NCBI GenBank assembly: GCA_035378985.1
Contig: DAOSUR010000010.1
Span: forward strand, 61,165 to 125,164
From: Anaerohalosphaeraceae bacterium
GTDB taxonomy: Bacteria > Planctomycetota > Phycisphaerae > Sedimentisphaerales > Anaerohalosphaeraceae
Direction of reading: 5' to 3'
DNA length: 64,000 nucleotides
Part shown: positions 25,976 through 33,693 of the stretch, in pieces
Position numbering within the stretch: the first letter of the stretch is position 1
Layout of the letters: every line of letters begins with the position of its first letter
Translations under genes and position numbers: made by a program
Notes under the pieces: model-generated
What the model was told of the DNA's origin: nothing
Databases searched by the model: none
The model's input: only the letters and a program-made list of their open reading frames with translations

Positions 25976-28792
25976 ATGAAACATGGTAAGCATAGCGCTC
26001 TAATCATTTTGTTTTGCTGGATGTCAGGATATTCCCTTGTTTGCGCCGATGAAGTCATTTACAGCAATACGGCTTATTCAGGGTTTGTTTTTTCGCCGGA
26101 CCCTATCGTTTTTGATTACGGCATTTCTGCCGGCGGATTTGTCAAAACCCTCCGAATCGGGTACCTGAACAATTACTCTTCCTCCAACTGGATTCGGCTC
26201 GATTTTTACGATGATTTCAACAAAACCTATTATGAGATGTGGGGGCATCTGAAAACCATTCTTATTCAAAATCTTCCAACTACGGACGGTCAGATGGCGG
26301 TATATGATTATGTTCTGCCCGAACAGGACCGTTTCACCCTTCCGGCCGGTTCCTTTGGTTTTACGCTGGAGACATCCTTCGGGATGAATGCAGCCCTGGC
26401 CTCCGGCGGAGCCGGAAATGAAAACCGGATGTGGGAATACGACCCCTTTATGGAGGTATGGAAGCCGTTCTGGTTTGGAGGGAATCCCTGGGCCGGGATT
26501 TATCTTCAGATTATCAGCGGTCCGCCGATTGAGGAAATTACCTGCGACATTAAAGGATACAAATTCAATGACTTGAACGCCGACGGCATCTGGGACGCAG
26601 GTGAGCCGGCTATGCCCGGCTGGGAGATTTATCTGGACCTGAATGACAACGGACAAAAAGATGCCGGAGAGCCGAGTGCCGTCACCAGTGACCCCAACGG
26701 TATGTATGTCTTTGAAAACCTGCCTGCTCCGGCGATTTATATAATTCGGGAGGTGCCCAAGGCCGGGTGGACGCAGACTTTTCCCGGTCCGTCTCATCAG
26801 GAAAATTTTGGCCTGATTGCCGAACCCAATCACATCTATTCCGGTTTCGACTTCGGCAATACGCAGCAGCTTATCGGGGGAATCTCCGGTTCGGTGTTTC
26901 ACGACGCCAACGGCAATTCCGTTCGCGACGGCCAGGAAACGGGGTTGGCCGGCTGGCGGGTTTTTGTCGATATGAACGCGAATGACCGCTGGGATGCCGG
27001 TGAGCCGTATGCGTTCACGCTTGCGGATGGAACGTATCAAATCTCCGGTTTGGGGCTGGGAACGTACCGGCTTGCCGAAGAAATCAAGGGGGGGTGGGTG
27101 CAGACCGTGCCGACGGCATCCTGTACGTACTCTGTGGTGCTCACCGCTGCGGCGCCGAATGCGGAGGATATCCATTTCGGCAATCATACGTTTTATGGAT
27201 ACGGCGGGGGAGCAGGCACACCGTCCAGCCCTTATCTGATTTCCAATCATCTGCATCTGCAGGCCGTCGGGGCTCATCCCTGGGACTGGGATAAACATTT
27301 CAAGTTGACGGCGGATATTGATTTGTCCAAATATAACGGTGCTCAGTTCAATCTCATCGGCCGATATGCTGTCGGGGAAACTCCGCTCCCCTTTACAGGG
27401 GTCTTGGACGGAAACGGCTTTGCTGTTTCGAATTTCATCTTTCGCTATGACGGTATGCCGCAAATCTACATCGGCCTTTTCGGGTACATTCTGGGAGGAC
27501 AGATCCGCAATCTCCGCCTCGAAAACGGAAATGTCTCCACCTCCACAGGCCTGGACAGCGGTGTCCTGGCAGGGCTGCTCGGCAGCGGCTCAGTCCTTTC
27601 TGGTTGTCATCTTGTCGGCGGCCGTGTAGAAGCGGGGGATTGGGCGGCCGGAGCCTTGGCGGGTGCCGTCGATAAGGCTTCAATCTTTGATTGTTCCGCT
27701 GCCGCAGCGGAAGTGATTTCCGCACAGGGTGAAGCGGGCGGTTTGGCCGGTAGGAATATCGAAGGAACACTTTGGAACTGTTCGTTTCAGGGGATGGTTT
27801 CCGGATGGATTGATGTAGGCGGTTTGGTCGGCTCTAATCTGGGGCAGATTCTCCGCTGCCGTGTGAATGCCTCGGTCGATGGTGTTCTCTGTGTCGGCGG
27901 ACTGGTCGGAGAACATGCCCTGAATGGATGGATTGAGCAGTCCTTTGCAGAGGGCGAAGTCAGCACTCGTTCGGATCCGCTATTGGGTTTGGAGGGCAGT
28001 GAGGCAGGGGGGCTGGTCGGACGCAGTATGGATGGGGATCTTCTGAACTCTTACTCAACAGCCGCTGTGAATGCCCAGGAAAATGCAGGCGGATTGGCGG
28101 GGGTTTGCTGGGGTTCTCAGCCCGGCTCTTGTATGATTACGAATTGTTACTCAGTCGGTTTGGTGACGGGCGGCTCCGGGCTTGGCGGATTGATTGGGCG
28201 GAATGTGGATGGAATGACCGATATTATCGGCAGTTTTTGGGATATGCAGACCTCCGGCCAATCTGTCAGCGAAGGGGGTACCGGTTTGACGACCGCCCAA
28301 ATGCAGGACCCCGCTTTCTATTTGGAAGCCGAATGGGATTTTGTTCATATCTGGCGTCTGTGCAGTCTTGGGGAAGAATACCCGACCTTCCGATATCTGT
28401 ATCCCAAGGCGGATTTTGTGTGTCCGGCCGGTATCGGAGCGGAAGACCTGCAAACCCTTGCGGACGAATGGCTGGCAGAGAAGCGCAGGGCGGATATCGC
28501 TCCCGCCGGCGGTGACGGCTTTGTCGATTTTCTCGACTGGGCCAGAATGGCCTCTGCCTGGCTGACGGATTCTTCTTCGGGGCAGTGGAATGGTCTTTGT
28601 GACCTGGCTCCCGCGGAGGGGGATGAAGTTGTTGACTTGCTGGATATTGCCGTTTTTGCCGAGCAGTGGCTTTTCCGCAGCGCTCTCTGGGGAGATATAG
28701 CCCCTGAGCCCGAAGGCGACGGCCGGGTTGATTTGGAGGATTTCTGTCTCTTTGCTCGCTCCTGGATGCTGGAAGAGGAGCCCGGAGAATAA
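25976..28792 (+). CDS. Secreted protein with SdrD-B-like and GLUG repeats and three dockerin-like modules
   Basis: About 938 aa with a signal peptide (MKHGKHSALIILFCWMSGYS). Two SdrD B-like, Ca2+-binding beta modules (about 195-400) read CDIKGYKFNDLNADGIWDAG and SGSVFHDANGNSVRDG. A region of GLUG-type repeats (about 410-800) follows with GVLAGLLGSGS, GGLVGSNLGQI and GGLAGR motifs, usual in adhesin-like solenoids. The C-terminus has three dockerin-like units (about 840-938), each about 35-40 aa, ending FLDWARMASAWL, LLDIAVFAEQWLF and LEDFCLFARSWML. No catalytic motif. Likely a cell-surface or matrix protein. Start at ATG 25976 with SD AAAGGAGG; the earlier GTG at 25949 is ahead of that SD. Confidence 0.78.
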   Translation: MKHGKHSALIILFCWMSGYSLVCADEVIYSNTAYSGFVFSPDPIVFDYGISAGGFVKTLRIGYLNNYSSSNWIRLDFYDDFNKTYYEMWGHLKTILIQNLPTTDGQMAVYDYVLPEQDRFTLPAGSFGFTLETSFGMNAALASGGAGNENRMWEYDPFMEVWKPFWFGGNPWAGIYLQIISGPPIEEITCDIKGYKFNDLNADGIWDAGEPAMPGWEIYLDLNDNGQKDAGEPSAVTSDPNGMYVFENLPAPAIYIIREVPKAGWTQTFPGPSHQENFGLIAEPNHIYSGFDFGNTQQLIGGISGSVFHDANGNSVRDGQETGLAGWRVFVDMNANDRWDAGEPYAFTLADGTYQISGLGLGTYRLAEEIKGGWVQTVPTASCTYSVVLTAAAPNAEDIHFGNHTFYGYGGGAGTPSSPYLISNHLHLQAVGAHPWDWDKHFKLTADIDLSKYNGAQFNLIGRYAVGETPLPFTGVLDGNGFAVSNFIFRYDGMPQIYIGLFGYILGGQIRNLRLENGNVSTSTGLDSGVLAGLLGSGSVLSGCHLVGGRVEAGDWAAGALAGAVDKASIFDCSAAAAEVISAQGEAGGLAGRNIEGTLWNCSFQGMVSGWIDVGGLVGSNLGQILRCRVNASVDGVLCVGGLVGEHALNGWIEQSFAEGEVSTRSDPLLGLEGSEAGGLVGRSMDGDLLNSYSTAAVNAQENAGGLAGVCWGSQPGSCMITNCYSVGLVTGGSGLGGLIGRNVDGMTDIIGSFWDMQTSGQSVSEGGTGLTTAQMQDPAFYLEAEWDFVHIWRLCSLGEEYPTFRYLYPKADFVCPAGIGAEDLQTLADEWLAEKRRADIAPAGGDGFVDFLDWARMASAWLTDSSSGQWNGLCDLAPAEGDEVVDLLDIAVFAEQWLFRSALWGDIAPEPEGDGRVDLEDFCLFARSWMLEEEPGE

Positions 28793-28796
28793 ATCT

Positions 28797-29465
28797 TCAG
28801 GGTTCGCAAAAGCCGTACTGCCCGATGAGTTTGACAAACCGGCACCCGCAGACGCTTGAAGGATGCAGGATGCCTTTTTCTTTCCGATAAACCGTCAGGG
28901 TCTGGGTCCAGGATTCTCCTACCGGTGCAACCAGAAGCCCGCCTTCGGCCAGCTGCTTTTCCAGCGGTTTCGGCACCGACGGTATGGCCGCCGTTAGGAG
29001 AATTCGCTCAAATCGCATCTTCTCATCCGGCCAGCCCGCGCTGCCGTCTCCGACAAAGAACTCTACATTTTCGATTCCCAGGCGGGCCAGGACCGCCTGC
29101 GCCCGCGCCGACAGCTCGCTGAACCGCTCGATGGTATAGACCTTCCTGCACAGCAGCGCCAGCACGGCCGTCTGATAGCCCGAACCGGTGCCGATTTCCA
29201 GCACGGTCTCTTCGCCTTTGAGCCGAAGACACTGCGTCATCAGGGCCACGATATACGGCTGGCTGATGGTCTGCCCCAGCCCGATGGCCAGCGGGTAATC
29301 CGCATACGCCTGCGCGGCATACTCCGGCTTGACAAACCACTCCCGCGGCAGACGGCCCATTACCTCCAGCACCCGCAGGTCGGTGATATCCCGACCTTTC
29401 AGGTCCTGCTCAATCATCTGACGCCGCTGTTCGGCGAACCGCTCGCTTTCCTGAAAACTGACCAT
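28797..29465 (-). CDS. pcm: Protein-L-isoaspartate O-methyltransferase (Pcm)
   Basis: Repairs isoaspartyl residues in aged proteins by SAM-dependent methylation. About 222 aa. It shows the family pre-motif REWFVKPEYAAQAYADYPLAIGLGQTISQPYIVALM, the SAM motif LEIGTGSGYQTAVLA, and IERFSELSARA. The ATG at 29465 is chosen because this length and N-terminus fit the family. A longer frame to 29585 adds a cysteine-rich, non-homologous leader. There is no clear SD. The gene converges with the secreted protein gene, with 4 nt between stops. Confidence 0.92.
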   Translation of the reverse strand: MVSFQESERFAEQRRQMIEQDLKGRDITDLRVLEVMGRLPREWFVKPEYAAQAYADYPLAIGLGQTISQPYIVALMTQCLRLKGEETVLEIGTGSGYQTAVLALLCRKVYTIERFSELSARAQAVLARLGIENVEFFVGDGSAGWPDEKMRFERILLTAAIPSVPKPLEKQLAEGGLLVAPVGESWTQTLTVYRKEKGILHPSSVCGCRFVKLIGQYGFCEP

Positions 29466-29524
29466 GCCGTCTATCTTGACTGTGAAGTTCCCTTTTTGCA
29501 AACCTTTTTCACAATGAAACCTTC

Positions 29525-29553
29525 TTGCTATTCGGCCGAGACAAGAACATAAT
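29525..29553 (+). promoter_or_regulatory. Candidate promoter of the lipoprotein gene
   Basis: TTGCTA, 17 bp, CATAAT, with the ATG 35 nt downstream of the -10. Confidence 0.4.
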
Positions 29554-29587
29554 GAGAAACAACAATGTCCAAAAAGGAGACACAATC

Positions 29588-30184
29588 ATGCAAAAGACCC
29601 AATGGTTTCTGACGGCAATTCTAATCATAGTCGGGCTCGGCTGTGTTCCGTCTCTGCACGAACTGTACACAGACGATACAGTTGTCTTTGACCCCAAACT
29701 GGTCGGCTGCTGGCAGACGGAAAAGGGAGAGCTGTGGTGCTTTACCCGCCGGGCGAACACCAGCAGTTATGACCTGACGATTGTCGAGGAAAGCGAGAAG
29801 CGAAGCTACATGACGGCCTATCTGGTTGAAATCGGGCCTCATCGCTTTCTGGATATCTCTCCCAAGGAATTGAAGCGGCCGGACCTGGGCGGCTGGCAGG
29901 AGTACCACCTCCAGCCCGTCCATACCTTCTATCTGGTGGAGGCGACGGAGCCGAATCTGCTGCTGGCGGCGATGATGCCGGAGGCGATGGAGAAGCTTCT
30001 CGAGGAAAAGCCGGCGCTGCTGAAGCATGAAAAGGTTGATGACCGGCTGATTCTGACGGCCAGCACGCCGCAGCTGCAGGAGTTTCTCAGCAAACCGGAG
30101 ATGGTGGACCAGGTCTTCGGTGACGCTGCTCCTCTCAAGCCGTATAAAACTTCCTCCCCTGAGGAAAAAGGCCAGCCGAATTAG
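29588..30184 (+). CDS. Small exported protein, probable lipoprotein, unknown function
   Basis: A 198-aa protein. The N-terminus MQKTQWFLTAILIIVGLGC is a type-II-like signal: hydrophobic core, then G-L-G-C, a loose lipobox (position -3 is Gly rather than Leu). The mature part begins with a lipocalin-like short beta region (LVGCWQTEKGELWCF), then TAYLVEIGPHRFLDI. The charged C-terminal helix ends low-complexity. I do not recognise a family; many planctomycete small lipoproteins have this WxF/Y barrel-like look. SD AAAGGAG precedes the ATG. It converges with the pseudopilin-like gene (17-nt gap). Confidence 0.65.
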   Translation: MQKTQWFLTAILIIVGLGCVPSLHELYTDDTVVFDPKLVGCWQTEKGELWCFTRRANTSSYDLTIVEESEKRSYMTAYLVEIGPHRFLDISPKELKRPDLGGWQEYHLQPVHTFYLVEATEPNLLLAAMMPEAMEKLLEEKPALLKHEKVDDRLILTASTPQLQEFLSKPEMVDQVFGDAAPLKPYKTSSPEEKGQPN

Positions 30185-30201
30185 GGGCGAAATACGGGTT
30201 T

Positions 30202-31026
30202 TTATGGATAGAACCGCTCGAAGGGGAAGTTGCGAATCATATAGGCCAAATCCGTCCCTTCGCCGGCCGGAATCTCATTGAAATTGACCCGCTGTTCTTT
30301 GGCCATTTTGAGGGTGGATTTGTCCACCCAGCGGTGTTTTTCTCCGTGTCCGTCGGCAAACCCGAGGATGCTCCGGCCCAGGTGGGCAATCGAAATCGGG
30401 TCGATCCAGGTATTGGGCGTCTGGGGCTTGATGACCCAGGAATTGACATTCATCCCGCGGCCGTCCACTTCCTCCACGAGGATGTATTTGTCTCCGGGCG
30501 ATTTGATGGTGGAGGTCTTCAGGTGGGGGTAATAGCCCTGCCACTGGATTTCTGAGGAGGAGTTGGGGCCCACGCCTGCGGCGAGGGAATAGCTGCGGTA
30601 TCCGCCGACACCGGTGCCGTTGACCGTCGTCGGGGGATGCAGGTGCCGCTTGTCGGACGGGCAGTGATAGATTTCAGCCCCTTCGGAATAGGGAAAGAGC
30701 AGGCCCTTTTCGATACCCCGTATCTCATCCTCGGCCGTGGAGTTTTCCGGTGCGACGGTTGTGCCGTCCTGCCGCTGCGGGGAGGCCACCCAGCAAAAGA
30801 AGGGGTCCCGGATGGAGCCGACCATGGAACCGACGATGCGATTGTTGTTCTCGTAGGCATAGACCGTCCAGGCCTTGGACAGGCCGTTGACGTGGGTCAG
30901 GCAAATTGTCCCTTCCGCCTGAAGTTTGGCCGCCTTCAGTGCCGGCAGGACAATCGCCAGCAGCAAACCGATAATCGCAATAACCACCAGCAGCTCAATC
31001 AGCGTAAAAGCCCTTCGGGTTTTCAT
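30202..31026 (-). CDS. Prepilin-type N-terminal cleavage/methylation protein with H-X9-DG motif
   Basis: A 274-aa type II pseudopilin-like protein. The N-terminus MKTRRAFTLIELLVVIAII has the short basic leader and the F-T-L-I-E-L prepilin cleavage site, so cleavage is just before F, with Glu5 and the hydrophobic helix following. Near the C-terminus AHLGRSILGFADGHG fits the H-X9-DG motif. This family is greatly expanded in Planctomycetota and PVC relatives, with many single genes per genome and no known role beyond secretion or pilus-like assembly. Start at ATG 31026; a longer frame from GTG is less likely. Not linked here to other pilus genes. Confidence 0.9.
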   Translation of the reverse strand: MKTRRAFTLIELLVVIAIIGLLLAIVLPALKAAKLQAEGTICLTHVNGLSKAWTVYAYENNNRIVGSMVGSIRDPFFCWVASPQRQDGTTVAPENSTAEDEIRGIEKGLLFPYSEGAEIYHCPSDKRHLHPPTTVNGTGVGGYRSYSLAAGVGPNSSSEIQWQGYYPHLKTSTIKSPGDKYILVEEVDGRGMNVNSWVIKPQTPNTWIDPISIAHLGRSILGFADGHGEKHRWVDKSTLKMAKEQRVNFNEIPAGEGTDLAYMIRNFPFERFYP

Positions 31027-31294
31027 AAGCCGTTTTCCGCCCTGCACTATCCGGTTTCTCCTCTGTTCATAGATTCTCCTATTTAGTAATAGCGCCGGCA
31101 GGCCTCTTTTCTGACTTTTTTTCTGAAGTATGTAAAAATCGTGTTTTTGGACTGGGAATGGGATTGCGGGGTATCCTGGACAGCCGGCATTTGGGAAACG
31201 GCGCGATTGAAAAAATCGGGAACGGTCGGATTTGCTGGTTTTTGAGCGAAAAAAGGGGTTTTGGGCGGAAAAATATCAGGGAAAGTACTGATTG

Positions 31295-31348
31295 AAACGC
31301 GCCCAAACGCGCTGCAAACGTGCAGCAAACGCGCTGCAAACGAGATGG
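31295..31348. repeat. Five-unit array of 11-bp repeats (AAACGCGCTGC-like)
   Basis: Units start at 31295, 31305, 31316, 31327 and 31338. The second and fourth are identical (AAACGCGCTGC), the third differs by two bases (AAACGTGCAGC), and the outer ones are diverged. The 11-bp period is close to a helical turn, so the A-tracts lie on one face. Confidence 0.75.
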
Positions 31349-31361
31349 AAAAGAGTTTTTT

Positions 31362-31829
31362 TAACCACAGATTTCACGGATTACACAGAGATTAGATAAC
31401 CACGGATTTACACGGATGAACACGGATTGCATAAAGATATAACCACGGATTACGCGGATTCCAGAGATACTTTAACCACGGATTACGCAGATTACACAGA
31501 TTATAGAACCACGGGTGGGAAAGAAATTTAACCACGGATGGACACGGATTCGGAAAGGAAGAATGAAGAATTAAGAAGGAAGAAAATGCGGCCAGTGGGC
31601 GGGTGAAGATGTTCGATGTTTTGCGGCCCATTTGTTCCTCCTTCTATCATTGGGGGTATTATACCACAGAGAGGAGCAAAAAGCAACCGCAGATTTGAAC
31701 CACGGATTTCACAAAGTATATAACCACAGATTACGCGGATTACACAGATTTTATTTCACCACGGATTTACACGGATGGACACGGATTGCATAAAGTATAT
31801 AACCAAAGATTACACGGATTGCACAGATT
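31362..31829. repeat. Cluster of about eleven AACCACGGATT-family degenerate direct repeats
   Basis: Copies of AACCAC(G/A)GATT followed by (T)ACACGGAT or TACGCGGAT begin near 31362, 31398, 31441, 31474, 31507, 31529, 31685, 31698, 31721, 31757 and 31801. Unit spacing is irregular and copies differ, so they are not CRISPR repeats. One interruption (31550-31690) holds GGAAGAATGAAGAATTAAG and a G+C-rich box. A related single copy is at 52657. Confidence 0.8.
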
Positions 31830-32003
31830 CCAGCAGCCAGAGGCCAGTCGCCAGCTTCCGGCGGCCAGCGGGAGAAAAATCCGAAACACGAAGTTCGACC
31901 TGTCTTCGCTTCGCTCCGACGCGACAGGGGAAGACAGGGATACAGAGTCGGAATGCAGGAATACATGTAGTCATGGGGCGGGTGAGGAATGGAGAATGAT
32001 AAA

Positions 32004-32046
32004 GAGGCGCTGCGGCCTGCCGGATGTTTCGGCAGGGCAGCGCCTC
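32004..32046 (-). terminator. Rho-independent terminator of the Tat-exported oxidoreductase gene
   Basis: On the complement, GAGGCGCTGC and its pair close a stem with an inner CCTGCCG/CGGCAGG stem and a short loop. TTTATCATT follows. It lies 25 nt after the stop of the minus-strand gene ending at 32072. Confidence 0.8.
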
Positions 32047-32071
32047 TGAATTTGGGGGAATCTATCGTTTC

Positions 32072-33484
32072 TTAGACGGCCTGGATGCGTTTGACCTGCG
32101 GCTCCAAGTCCGTTAGGTCTTTGATTTTCACGGGCTTGCCGGTGTCGATGCTCTTTCGGGCGGCGATTCCAATCAGAATTGACATCGCTCCGTCCCGGCT
32201 GCCCGCCGAATGCCCCAGCGGGTCCGGGGCATTCGGGGATACAAACAGCCGCTCGCGCAGGCGTGCATCCCCGCCGCCGTGTCCGCCGTACATCTTGGGC
32301 ACTTTGACTTGCTCCACCGGTCCGAAATTATGGGAAACCATAATTGAATTAAACTGGGTTGGGTCCTCCTGGAGGTCCTGCTTCATCTCCAGCGCATGCA
32401 GCTCTTCCTGGCTGGGCATCTGCAGACCCTTCTCCCAGGGAATTCCGTCCCAGCTGTCCAGCCGGCCTTCGAATCCGTTAAAGGCAATCTGCCAGCCTTC
32501 AAACGGCGAGTACGTGGTCAGCGAATAGCTCACCTGCACGCCGTTGGCGTATTTGATCTGCACGGCCATTTTGTCGAAGATGTCAATTTCCGGACGCCAC
32601 AGACATGCATCCCGCAGATAGCCGTCGTATTTCTCATTGGCCACGTAGAGATTCATCAGGTGTTGGTCTTTGGTGATGTCCCAGTAAAACTTGCACTTGT
32701 CCTTGTGCGGGCAGGTTCGACAGTGCGTGTGCCGGAAGGGGTTGTTGCGGCCGTAATGGTCCAGCGCCCCGAAGGCGTGGACTTCGATGGGGTCTGAATC
32801 AATCCACCAGTTCAGCAGGTCAAAATGATGTGTGGCCTTGTGCAAAAGCAGGGTTCCGCTGCACCGGCGCAGGCCGTGCCAGCGGCGGAAATACGACGCG
32901 CCGTGGTCGGTGTTCAGGTACCAGTGGAAATCCACGGAGGTCAGTCGGCCGATTTTGCCTGCTGCCAGAACTTCCTTGATTTTTGTAAAGTGTGTTCCGT
33001 AGCGGTAATTGAAGCCGACGTGCACTTTGCGTTTGGTTCGTTTTTCCGCCTGGAGGATTTTGCGGCATTTGTCCTCATCGATAGTCATCGGCTTTTCCGT
33101 GATGACTTCCGCCCCCATTTCAAGGCCTTTGACGATAAACTCGTGATGGGTGCCGTCCACGGTGGTGACAATCACGGTATCCGGCTTGGTCTGGTCCATC
33201 ATCTGCTCAAAATCGGTGAAGGTGGGGCAATCGACGCCGATGTATGTTTTGGCGTAAGCTACGCGCCCGGGATTGATGTCGCACAACCCTACAAACTCCA
33301 GCCGGTCGCTGTGATTTTCGACCAGCGATTTGCCCCAGAGCGAGATTCCTCGTACACCGGTTCCAACCAGAACCAGACGTTTTTTGCGAGGCGTCGGAGC
33401 AGCAGCTCCGAAGAGGGAAGAAGGGCGGACCAGGGCGGCCGCTGTCGTCATTCCAGCCGCCGCCAGAAATTCTCTTCGCTTCAT
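32072..33484 (-). CDS. Gfo/Idh/MocA family oxidoreductase with Tat signal
   Basis: A 470-aa NAD(P)-linked dehydrogenase predicted to act outside the cytoplasmic membrane. The N-terminus MKRREFLAAAGMTTAAAL is a Tat leader with the R-R-E-F-L core. The Rossmann domain follows (RLVLVGTGVRG), then TEKPMTIDEDKC (the E-K-P motif) and the GFNYRYGTHF segment of the catalytic domain. A cysteine cluster, HCRTCPHKDKCKF, is an extra insertion and could bind a metal or cluster. Members of this group are abundant in Planctomycetota and often process sugars from polysaccharides. Start at ATG 33484 with SD GGGAGG; another in-frame ATG lies 6 nt earlier. Substrate unknown. Confidence 0.88.
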   Translation of the reverse strand: MKRREFLAAAGMTTAAALVRPSSLFGAAAPTPRKKRLVLVGTGVRGISLWGKSLVENHSDRLEFVGLCDINPGRVAYAKTYIGVDCPTFTDFEQMMDQTKPDTVIVTTVDGTHHEFIVKGLEMGAEVITEKPMTIDEDKCRKILQAEKRTKRKVHVGFNYRYGTHFTKIKEVLAAGKIGRLTSVDFHWYLNTDHGASYFRRWHGLRRCSGTLLLHKATHHFDLLNWWIDSDPIEVHAFGALDHYGRNNPFRHTHCRTCPHKDKCKFYWDITKDQHLMNLYVANEKYDGYLRDACLWRPEIDIFDKMAVQIKYANGVQVSYSLTTYSPFEGWQIAFNGFEGRLDSWDGIPWEKGLQMPSQEELHALEMKQDLQEDPTQFNSIMVSHNFGPVEQVKVPKMYGGHGGGDARLRERLFVSPNAPDPLGHSAGSRDGAMSILIGIAARKSIDTGKPVKIKDLTDLEPQVKRIQAV

Positions 33485-33635
33485 AAGCATACCTCCCGAA
33501 ACAGGTTTGGACGATTGAAAACCGTTCAGCTGCCGGCTTTCCGCGCTTCCTTTATAATCCAAACCCGGCTTGACGGCAAGAAATACCTTGTTCCTTTGTA
33601 AAAACCGCATCCTTTCGTCGTTTTGCCGGTCTTTC

Positions 33636-33664
33636 TTGACAGCAGGGGGATAAAACGATAGACT
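33636..33664 (+). promoter_or_regulatory. Candidate promoter of ileS
   Basis: Perfect TTGACA, 17 bp, TAGACT, about 30 nt ahead of the ATG at 33694. I saw no T-box-like leader. Confidence 0.5.
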
Positions 33665-33693
33665 GGTTCCTTCTTTTGAATTAAGGGTCGATT

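Larger units (their letters stand above)
31048..32000. other. Gene-free tract of about 0.95 kb made mostly of degenerate intergenic repeats
   Basis: No credible gene is visible in any frame between the pseudopilin-like gene and the terminator of the next gene. 31048-31290 is AT-richer unique sequence. From 31295 the tract is repeats: an 11-bp tandem array, about eleven degenerate AACCACGGATT-type units, and a GCCAG-rich box near 31836-31874. A short antisense frame at 31079-31339 has low-complexity content and no start context, so it is not called. Confidence 0.7.

Noticed and set aside
31079..31339. Small minus-strand gene in the repeat tract
   Set aside because: Phe/Pro/Lys-rich, no ribosome site, and overlaps the 11-bp tandem array.
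31362..31829. CRISPR array
   Set aside because: Repeats are degenerate and unequally spaced, with no constant spacer length and no cas genes nearby.
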